64,000 bases of DNA, taken from contig VYZI01000068.1 of assembly GCA_013397695.1 (NCBI GenBank), forward strand, positions 3,363,947-3,427,946, written 5' to 3'. Each line of letters begins with the position of its first letter. Position 1 is the stretch's first letter. The position numbers were made by a program, and so were the translations under genes. The notes below the pieces were generated by a model. That model was not told where the DNA came from and did no database searches. It saw nothing but the letters and a program-made list of their open reading frames with translations. The DNA is from Centropus unirufus. Lineage: Eukaryota > Chordata > Aves > Cuculiformes > Centropidae. Below, one piece after another: positions 9,823 through 19,963 of this stretch.

Positions 9823-12800
9823 AACACTGATGGAAGCATGATAAATCCCTGCTGTGGGGGCACAACTGGATATGTAATTATTCTACAGCTTTATGCAATA
9901 GTAAAACAAATTTGTGGTATATCAGTAGATGGTCTTATCTGTGATGATTACCTTTTTCTGCCTTCAAACTCCGTAATTGCTTGCAGATAAATTGCCCTTG
10001 AGCCTAGTGAGGAAACAGTAATAACAGTTGTCTGGCAAAGGTAATATTGCAGCTTATTAGAATTCTGCCAGATACTGACTGCGACCAAACCAGCACTTTG
10101 TTAAAGTGCAAACCCACATCTTCAGCATGTGTGTGTGCAGCATTGATAGGCTTGAACTGAAAGAAGGCGTAATGAACTTCACAACCTAGACAGCAGGCAA
10201 GCATGAAACGTCCAGAAAAGGTAGGTGGCACTTGCGAAGATCTCACCTGAGGTCCCCACACCCAAAGGGAACAACCTGGCTGTTAACAGTGTGAGCCTGG
10301 GAAGGAGGAGGCTGTACCAATTCAGAGATATAGATAGAGGTCACGGTATCATTTATGCTTTACCTTTGTCTGCTTGCCGGTCTGCAGCCATTTCCAGCAA
10401 GGTTTTTCCCTGCCCTTTTGTTCTGACCAGTTGGTTGCATGTGTGCAGTCATTAAGTGCTATCTCTCCAATCTGCTGTATAGCCCTGTTACACAGGAGTA
10501 CCCACAGAAAACCTGGACCGTTTTACAGGACACATTTAACATTTCCTACCTTCAAAGATGCTGCAGGCATGGTCCTCAAGTCCAGCCTAAAGGAAATGTT
10601 TCTGGAAAAGGCTCTATTGTACCCCTTTGTGATACTTGGAATAGTGGCTACTTTATTAGATAGCAGCTATGTTTTTTCCAGAATGATCAGGTATACTTTC
10701 AGACTGCAGAAAGAAGCAAAGGTGATGAAATATATTTCTTTTTCTTTTAGCACCAAAGATGCAAAGTATGCTGCTGTCAAAAAAAAAAAAGTGACCATTC
10801 AAGACTAAGAACGTAGCACTTAACAATCTTGGGAGTGAAATTTTATACAATTAGAAGTAATCCTGAATTATGTCATTTATCTTGCTTTTTTTTTTGAGAG
10901 TGGAGCAAGCTACAAAGATTAAAAATGCAAACCTGGAAATTCAGAATTAGAATACAGTGCATCTCACACTGTATACATAATTAAACATCTTTTAAATGCT
11001 CTTGATGTTTGGAGGAAACAGATGTCTGCATGTTGATTTCCTTTCGTCATAAATTAATTTCTCTGGGAACACGAAACTTCTTAGTTTTCTTCTGGCTTTT
11101 TTTTTGTTCACACCACCATCAAGCACTAATGTATCAAACTGAAAAATAATATATAGCCCTAGTGATGTCAAGCATTGTTTTTCCTATTTTTTTTTTCAGT
11201 GGCCCAGAGTGGCTTGGCATTTGGGATAAATTGAGTTTGTTATTTGATTGTGTGTAGTATCTTCATCTTTTCTTAAGAAAAGATGTGACTGTAACTCCCA
11301 TTTAGCTCTCTCTGTGTGCAAGCATGCCTCTGTGTACAAAAGCACATCTACCCAAACTCCAAAGTGTGCTATTAAAAAATGATACAGACAGAATTAGAGC
11401 CTTATGATATACTGTATGTAAGAGCAACTGTCATCAGGGTTTTGCAACAGATGATGTGGGGGAACATCTGTTTCCTAATGATTTAGGTGAGGCAATCTGG
11501 GGCCTTGCCTGTGGCAGATCTGGTTTGTCTTCTTCTAGTCTTGGCTCTTCAGGAGTTCAGGCTAATTAATCTCCCATTGTTTGAATTAGAAAGGATCTCA
11601 GAGTTGCTGTTCTGTAAGTAACAACATGTTTTCTTGCATCTTTCTTTAATGAATCTGACATTGGACCAGACAGTTCTGTGACTGGGTACTCTGCAGGGCA
11701 TTATGTCAATACTGTGTGTCTTGTTCAGTAAGGATATATGAAATACTAGCTAAAAGACATCTGCCAATGCAGATTTCCTCTTCTTTTCTGTTTCAGGTAT
11801 ATCTGTCTTTGGATAAGATTCGCTTTGTAGTTGGAGTCCCACAGTATGTGTGTTAGATTACTTAAACTTTTTCTTCCTCAGGTGGGAAGTGGCTAGTTTT
11901 CCAGGTGTGTGTTTAACTAGGTGGCATATCTGTCATGCAATTACATTAGTTTTCCGCCCTAGGGAAGAAAATAGGAGTCACAAGTCTGAGTTTGTTTTGA
12001 AGTACAGGCTCCTCAAATTGACGGGCAGGAGCTCAAACAGAATGATTCTGGTTATGCGCCAACTGATCCCAAACAACATTCCTGCTCTGCCCAACTCTGT
12101 ACATAATGCTCTGGATTAAATGTGGGCATAGGCTGTGGAAATCAGTTCTTCTAGTTCCTAACTCCAGGTGCTGAGACCATCTGTGACCCCCTCAGTATCA
12201 GGGCAAGTCCTGTGCACGTGTCTTCACTGCCCTGTCCAAAGGAAGGCATGTATAAACATTTGAAAAATAAGATCCTGCATTTGTAAAATAAGTCATTTGC
12301 AACGAATAGCTTGTTCAACATCAGGTGCAATAATTTTAACCTTAGTGTTCTTCTATGTTCCATTTGCTGACAAAGTATTATTTTATAATATAATGTTTTG
12401 TAATAATAAATGGTGCCTAGACTTTTTTATTAACAGGAATGCGATTGGAAATTTTCCATCTCGATTCTGCTCTATTCCAGTCTGAAACTGAAGAAGTTTG
12501 TGCCTAGCAGAAGAGGAACGAAGACATACTGTTACTGTATAGCTAGATGGCAGTATTCACATTGCTTTGAGAAAAAATGGGGTTATTTGAAAGATTTTCA
12601 GAAAAATCTGGCTGTACTGTAGCAGTTAAATGGAATAGTCTTATTTTGAAACGTGCTGTGTAAGAATGTCTGAATACCTAATACATCTGAAAACCTGATT
12701 ATTTTATTTAAGTTTCTAAATCAGAGATGCATAATTAGGCCCTACAGATAAATGAAATGTAGTATTTCCCTGTTTATCCAAAAAAGCTAAAAATCTGATT

Positions 12801-15800
12801 ATGAGATTACAGCTTTCAAAACAGGCCAATTTATTATTATATATGCTTCTGTTTATTTGTGAATTTTGTAAATAAGATACTGTAATAAAATACAATAAAA
12901 TAGAAACATGCTTTTTACATGCACACTCCATTTCCTTAATATTTGAGACAATATTAATGGAAAAAAAATATCTTTGCCATTGTCTCAGCAGGCCTTGAAT
13001 CATTCTTAAAATTATGTTGTACTTCTTTTCTTGAGTAGAAAAGCTCCCAGACCTCATCTGTTTAATTAGAAATCAATTAAATGAAGTAGAGTAAAATGCA
13101 CAAGCTATTGAACATGTTTATAATTATAGGTTAGCCTATAAACACAATGAGTATGGAAATGGATTCCAGCTTCAAATCCCAAGAAGCTACTTTAAACACC
13201 ATTAGAGAGAAATGTATGTTTATGATATTATCATGAAATGCTACAACAAGCTTGTTTTGATGATATAAAAATTTGCTTCCTTTCAGTTATGTAACAAAAT
13301 ACTTATCCAACAAAATCTTTCTGAATGCCCAACAAGGTCCTTCGGTCTATCCCACCAAGTCTTACCTGTTTTGATTAAGCATAGCCCCTTCACCTTCTTC
13401 CTTGCCCTTTAAGGGCACAAGGACACCTCTCAAAATGTTACAGAATTTTTCTCCCTACTCTCTGAAGGTATTCTTTGTCTAGCCCAGGCAACAGCACACA
13501 GTGGTGCAAGCCTTCCTAATCGGTCTGCCCACATGAAGGTGAGCCTGGGAAAACCTGGGATAGGGCAGCTTGTTCCCCACAGGCTTACACGGAGTTTCTA
13601 CTAGGAGAAAAATTGTGGACTAGCTCTACCTTGTCCTCTCAGCTTTCTGGGGCATGGCAAATATCCCAAGGCTCATTTGCGAGAAACCCTGCTTTGCCGT
13701 TGTGTGCCACCTTGGGTGTCCGATGCTTTATGAGAAACATTTTGCTTGCACTCAGTTGAAGATGAGAGTTGCAAGGAGCTGAGTGGCAAGAAGGCACAGA
13801 GGAGTGAGACTATGAAGGTGCGGGTGTGGGTAAGAAGGAGACAAACTGGTTTGAGCAATGATTTCTTGGCAGCACAGACAGTATTTTGTAAATCAAAATG
13901 AGGCAGTCATCTGGGCTGAGTACTGTTGCTTTGTGGTGTATTTGCTGTTTGTGTAAGATGCTGTGAAGGTGATGAGTGAATATTGTGGATCTTTTAGGTC
14001 ATTTGAAGGAGCATCCTGGAAGGTACTGAAAGAGCTGAATACTCTGGAGGTTTCTTCTGCACTTTATTGTGTGCTGACTCGTCTGCATGAACAGAACTCC
14101 GAATTCCTTATTTTCATTCTCTTAGGCAGTTGCATGATTGTTTTTACTGATTCCACTGCTAACTGCTTACAAATTGTTTCTAAATGTATGAAAAGTTATA
14201 CAGTCTTTTGCTATTGAGTTGGTATTTCCTAGAATCCCCTTGTCTGTGACATTCCTCTAGTGAGAGTTGCATATATGTAAAGAACAAGCAGGAAGTTCCC
14301 ACACTGGAAGAAGTTGTCTCTTGAGTAGGCGACTAGAGACAGAAGGAGATAAAGACAAGAAGTCCAGGAAAGTCATGGGACTGTTCAAGGCTACATTCAA
14401 CCTTAAACTAAAGTAAATTAAAGAAGAAATTAGAGTGTTCTGTTGTCTTATGAAAACTAGCTTTGCTACACACTTGGGTCCATGGGGACAGGATGCATGC
14501 AGACTAATGTCAGACAGACTGGTTCCCTGGCAGGGGTGGAGAAGACAGAGAGCTCTCAGCAGTGTCTGTCTTCAGATGCAAACCATCACTTCAACTGTGA
14601 CGCTAGTCGAAAAAGCCTTTAGGATTGTGCTGACCTGATCTGGAGGACAAAGGAGATCCTGCCATTGCCAGGATGATGTAGGTGTTTTCTGAAAGCTGTT
14701 GCTGTGACCTCACTAATAAAATAGGAGTGAGTTTAGTGCTTCTAGAACAGTTCAATTATTTATGCATTTCAGCTCACTGTCCTTGGAGCTATCATTGAGA
14801 GAACCTATCTGTTGCTCCTTGTACCTTCTTATCTCTGGTTTGTAGACTAAGCTGCAGAAAGCAAAGCAGACTATGTAGCATGCAGGGGGGTCAGCTTGAA
14901 ATAAAATAATAACTGCAGTAAAAATCAAGCTTCGCTCAGACTTTGTATTGCAGACCATAGGGCAGTATAGAGATGCTTAAACCTATTTTCAGTATTTTTT
15001 CAGTACACTGAAAGTTATACCATACACACATCTACCTGAAATCCTAATCTAGAGTCTAAGCAAGATTTGATTAGCAAAAATGCACTATTATGTTTCTGTG
15101 CTGTTATTCTGTTCTTACAGCACTATTCTGACTCCTTGCTTGCTAACCCATAGACTAAAAACTTTCTGCATTTTCTTTATTTCTGTAAATCCAAAGCCTG
15201 TGCTTTTTAGTTTGTAGGAATGGTTTTTATATCTATCAGCTCCGTTGAGGAAAGCTGCCATCAGAACCTGAAATCAAGCTCCAAGGTTTTTATGGAAGTG
15301 TAATATAAACCAAAGGTCAATAAATCTCATAATGAGTGAAAGGCTGTATAATATGGAACAAAGGTCAGTAGTTCATTAAATCTCATTGTCAAAAGCTATA
15401 AAAGTCGGATGAGTCGCCTGAAAGTTCACAGCTCTCTTATCAATACTTGAATAGGGAGCTCAGCATGAAGTCTTTGGCTTGAATATACAACATGCTAGAT
15501 AATACATTACTTGTCTGTATAATTTAATTTATTTTTAAATTTACTGGAATACTGAGAAAAATGAGATCATGATGATAACAACATCTTAGTACATCCTTAA
15601 TGTTATGGATTGACCTGCTACAAATGAACCTGCATGGGTAGGCTTTTGTCTGAGTGTCTAGGGCATTTGTGATCCATTAACTACTCTGGGCTTATGCTAA
15701 TTCCTCTTCCTTAGTTTAGAAGGCTTCACTCAGAGATAACTCTTGGTTATTTCCGCAGGTGCATGACTTAAGTACCTAAAGCACATAGAAAATTGGAACT

Positions 15801-16564
15801 TTAAACAAAAGCAGCTTTGCTATTGTCTTTGTGTAATTCCATAGGTAAATTACACAGTACAAGTGTCGGCATATTGTTCCAACATTGTATAAACAAATTA
15901 CAGTAAAATGACTGCTTTCATCGTTCAATCTTCTTGGGTGAAAGAGAAATACGTATTGAATTTAGTTAATATGAAACTCTCCTGAAATGAAACAGATATT
16001 TTTTAATTTTCTAGAATTTATATTAGACTTCAAAATTATTGTGATTGAAATACCTAATATCTTGCCTTTTTATAGAGGGATTACAAGGAAAACACTTCTG
16101 GGGCTAATTTAAAACAAACAAGTCCCAATAACTAGCACTGAGAACTGTTGGATAATGTCTCTTTATGATATTGAAATGCAAGTAACAGTGTTATATCCGA
16201 AGGATTACATTTTTATGAGAACAGTTTCATACCTTTTATTCTTTCAGTGCCCAACACATTATTACATTCCAGTACAATTATTTTATTATCCTCAAATATT
16301 ATTTATTAAAATATTTGAGCAAACATAATATGCAGCATAATTAAATCTAGATTTTTATGTGCACAGGTCTTGATAACATCTATTAAGGAATTAAACTGGT
16401 TTAGGGTCTGCACTTATAGAAGCAAAATACCCTTTTCTTCATACAAATCAAATTAATATTCACCCTTCAAGCACTTAGGAATTCATGCCATCTTCATACT
16501 AGCGGAGTGTAGAGAGGCTGAGGGCAGAATCACCTTAGTCAAATGATCCTGGTTTAAAACTCAC
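9823..16564. other. Intergenic DNA without a recognised gene
   Basis: About 6.7 kb of AT-rich sequence. Reading frames are short and show no known domain; the longest (10374-10808, 144 codons, plus) looks like chance. It holds the 22-base palindrome at 11264-11285. No transposon family was recognised. Confidence 0.6.
11264..11285. repeat. Perfect 22-base palindrome
   Basis: The arm CATCTTTTCTT is followed directly by its exact reverse complement, centred on CTTAAG. There is no spacer and no mismatch. The flanking bases (T on both sides) end the symmetry. Its function is unknown. Confidence 0.9.
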
Positions 16565-16727
16565 CTGATGAACCAACTCACGAAGAACTGCTTCTTTTGC
16601 TTTGATTCCACAGGTTTTTATTGTCACTGATGCAGCACATGGTAGGTCCCCATCGTAGTCACATCTACAGACCTGATGAGATGATGAACTGCAGCATGAA
16701 GGTGGGGAACTTGTTAAAATAGCCTTG
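16565..16727 (-). other. Unidentified exon-like segment (54 open codons between strong splice signals)
   Basis: On the minus strand a good acceptor (pyrimidine-rich, ending tctctgccag) lies directly before 16727. A near-perfect donor (CAG|GTGAGT) follows 16565. The 163 bases between are open in one frame only: one base plus 54 codons. The peptide includes VCRCDYDGDLPCAASV and KAKEAVLRELVHQ and is rich in Cys and Ser near its start. I do not recognise the family. No partner exon was identified in the flanking sequence, there is no ATG, and the frame stops soon after the donor. It may be an exon of an unannotated gene, a non-coding RNA exon, a relic, or chance. Confidence 0.3.
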
Positions 16728-19369
16728 CTGGCAGAGAAAACAGCACCATTGGCATCCTAAGGATCTAAAATACATCCTCTCAGCTGTTTCCTGGGTATGT
16801 AGCAATTAGAAGTTCATTTGTTGGCGTAAACTAAGAATAAGCAATAGGACAGAGACCATCATTCTCTGCTGGGAGCAGTAGCTCTGCAGAAGTAAGGTGA
16901 GGTGAGAAAGGCACTTCTATGCATAAGAAAGCACGTGCTTTTTGAGGATGGTGGCTTGCATCAACCAGGAAAAAAACAACTCCATGTCCATGCCATGCTT
17001 CTTGGACTGGTCAAATGATTATTTTGTTCTAATTTAGCAAAAACATGTATTTGAAGTTATTAATTCTCTTGGACTTGTTTTTACCTGTAAAATGCTTTTA
17101 ATTCAATGCTTACTTACTCCAGTGGAACTTGTTACACAGTTCTTGTCAGCTGCATAATTATTGTATGTGTTTTCAAAATTTGTATGTGTTTTCAAAAGCT
17201 GACTGTGTAAAAATATAGATATTCTAAAAATATAGATATTCTCTTCTTCTGTTTGAAGCCTTTAGTCTGAAGTCTTGAAGCCTTCTTCTGTTTGAAGCCT
17301 TTAGAAAAGATGTAGTTCCGGTAGACCTTTTTTGTTAGGTAGGCGTGAGAACAGTGAGTGTATAAAAAATGCTTTTGGGCTGAGCTTGGACTGTGCCAAA
17401 TTTAACCTAAATTTGAGTGAATCCCTATTGAACTGCATTCTGTATTAACAGGGTTATACACATCAGAGGTGACAGCTTTTAGTTCTTTGTCTGGTCTAGT
17501 TGGTAATAGTTAAAGTAACAGGGTTTATATCACCTCTTTAACAGAGTACTCTCGTTTTATTGCATTAGACCTTTCTGCCTCAGCTTTTGCACCTATGGTA
17601 AAATCAGAATTCTCCAGTGTTGCAAACTATTGCCCTATTTTTAATGTTTGCTTCTGGAAAAGCTTAAAGTAAAAAAAGATCTGGAAAGAGAGTAAATATC
17701 TATTATACACAAAAAAAAAGAAGAATGCTTATGTAAATCAAGTATGGTAGATAGATTGTGTGTTTCCCTGAATACATGCAGGGAATGCTCCCTCCTAAAC
17801 CATTCTTGCTTCTTACAACCTTTTTTTAAGTCATTCTGCTCGCTTGTTAGCCAGCAGTGACTACCCTACCCTGTACAATAGCAGCTGTTACCAAGACCAA
17901 CGAATGATCCTAGATGTTATTCTATATTATAGTTGAATAGCAGTGAATTAAGATGTAACTGAATATAACTGTGACACTTATGAAAAAGAGTCATAAACTA
18001 AACTTTGACAGACTGATGGACAAAGAGGAGCGGCTAACAGGAACAAGCTGGCAGGCTGCTATCACATATAAGGAGGAAAATAAGACAATAAATGATTAAA
18101 GCAGTACCATATCAATATGGAAAACTGAGATGTTTTACTGACAGTTGGCACAGCTGCTGTGGGAGCTGAGCTTGGAGGAAGTTCAGGAGCAGTGGGAAGG
18201 TTCAGGAAAGCACTCCAACGATGCTTCGTCTTTGTCTAAGTCTCTGGACTTCTTGCACGAGTGACAGTAAGGACCAACGGATTTGGAAACCTGCCGGAAG
18301 GCCTGACAGTTGGACATCTGCAGTGATAATCCCTGGTGATGTCACCAGCTGGGTTGTTAGTAGTAATTCTGGCAAGTGTGAGAGCTCTGGGTGGCACCAA
18401 AGGTGGTGAGGGGAGCCCCATCCAGGCAGCTGGGCACAGGATGATACAGGCCAGCTTGGAGTGCAAGGGCGCACTGGGCTGCACCTCCGGGATCTGGAGG
18501 AGGCTCTGTGCTCTGGGAGCTCCTCCAGCAGAAGTTCCTTGAAAACTAACAAATTCTTCACGCCTGCTAAGAGCTACAGACAAAATCTTCCCATTTCCCA
18601 GACTCTTCCCGTGGTACATCCCACTGCACCAGGAGGCAGCTGACTGAACTGAGTCAGGTCAGTGTGAGCAGCAAGCCGTGTATCAGCTGGAGAAGCTGAC
18701 TTCCACAGCTCATCCTTCATCTTTGCTGCAGGATCACTGCAGGCTCTTCCACAGGGATGGCTGAGTTTCTGTGATTCCTTTGTCCAGTGTATGCAATTAA
18801 CTAAAATCTCTGGGTGAAAAGCTCATCTGAATGAAATTTCCTATATAAATATGTGATTAACATTGCCAAAAAATATTTTGAAGCCCTGCTTATCTCTATC
18901 TTATTTTCCCTTTCTTCCTTTAGGAAAGGGCAAAATAATTAATAATGTGATGATACAATCTTTTTCTATTGCTTAGTTTTCTAGATGTGTCAGTATTATC
19001 TTTCTCAGCAGTCATCATTGCACCGAGTGGACATAAACCCTTTTTAGGAGACTGCATTATAGCTTAAATTGCACATAGCAATCACCTTGAATATGCTTAT
19101 CTGTCCTTCAAGAAAATTCGAAGCTGGCAAACCATTTGTAATACCTTCATGCTCCTGATGTACATCACCTTTACAAATAATAAGTGTTAATAAATTAAAT
19201 TCATTCCAAGAAATAGTGTCCTGTGTTCTTGGAAATGAAACCAAATCCTCTAATTTACTGTTTTCTAATTCATGCTGGACAAACACTTGGTTTGATTTGG
19301 AGACAGCGAGTAAAGAAACAGTATGCATTACTCATCCACCCTTCCCTTCTGAGACTAGTACCAACTGGA
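16728..19369. other. Intergenic DNA without a recognised gene
   Basis: AT-rich sequence with the micro-duplication cluster at 17161-17304. A GC-richer patch at about 18160-18660 has overlapping reading frames on both strands, up to 127 codons. None shows a known motif, so I leave them uncalled; the patch may be an old unrecognised repeat. Confidence 0.5.
17161..17304 (+). repeat. Cluster of three independent short duplications
   Basis: Within 144 bases: an 18-base unit (TTGTATGTGTTTTCAAAA) at 17161-17178 and 17180-17197; a 17-base unit (AAAAATATAGATATTCT) at 17209-17225 and 17226-17242; and a 23-base unit starting CTTCTTCTG at 17243-17265 and 17282-17304. All copies are identical within each pair. 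Confidence 0.9.
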
Positions 19370-19450
19370 AGCTGCATATAAATTTTCTGCATTGTTCAAT
19401 AAACAAATGTCAATAAACGCGTGGAGAGGGTGGCTCTTGTTAAACTATCT
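19370..19450 (+). mobile_element. LTR-like 3' end fragment, same family as the one at 7435-7534
   Basis: A TATAAA at 19377-19382 precedes two AATAAA signals (19398 and 19412). GGCTCTTGTTAAAC follows at 19432-19445. Signal spacing (14 bases, then 20) almost equals that at 7466, 7480 and 7501. A long terminal repeat is the simplest reading. Its outer limits could not be set, and no retroviral coding sequence is nearby. Confidence 0.4.
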
Positions 19451-19747
19451 TTTATGAAAGACTTCTTAGAGAAGCTGTTACCTGTGGAAGAGAACAGCCC
19501 CCCCTTTATTTGGTTTTGGTATGAGTTTCTACAAGTTGGTGTGTACACTAGTCCTCATTAGCATGACTGCACATTGGCTCCAAGCTCTCCTGGTAGCTCA
19601 TACCAGCAGTGTAACTGAAGAAAAGTGGGCCAGTCAGTGTTGTACTACACTATTGGAATCACAAAGACGTTGCAGTCTCTTAGTAAAAGCCACTGGAGGT
19701 TAGAAGACCAGGTATTGTAGATTTTAAAGCAGTAGGGCTAAAAAATG

Positions 19748-19849
19748 TAGAGCTTCAGGTGCACAAATAATCTCTGGAAAACAGCAAGCAAAATCTTTTT
19801 ATTAAAATCTACTTATGGATTTTTAAAAAATATCTAGATATAGATCCAT
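19748..19849 (+). repeat. First copy of a 102-base direct duplication
   Basis: This block is repeated at 19862-19963 with five differences, about 95 percent identical and without indels. The copies are separated only by 12 Ns. Confidence 0.93.
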
Positions 19850-19861
19850 NNNNNNNNNNNN
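19850..19861. other. Small assembly gap (12 N)
   Basis: The gap lies exactly between the two 102-base copies, which suggests that contig ends failed to merge. Confidence 0.98.
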
Positions 19862-19963
19862 TAGAGCTTCAGGTGCACAAATAATCTCTGGAAAACAGCG
19901 AGCAAAAGCTTTTTATTAAAATCTACTTAGGGATTTTTAAAAAATGTGTAGATATAGATCCAT
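19862..19963 (+). repeat. Second copy of the 102-base direct duplication
   Basis: Same length as 19748-19849. At all five differing positions this copy has G where the first has A, T or C. Confidence 0.93.

Noticed and set aside
10374..10808. 144-codon plus-strand frame
   Set aside because: No domain; it ends in a poly-A/lysine run and overlaps an equally open frame at 10439-10663.
18202..18643. Overlapping frames on both strands in a GC-richer patch
   Set aside because: Openness in several frames at once reflects composition; no motif or splice structure was recognised.
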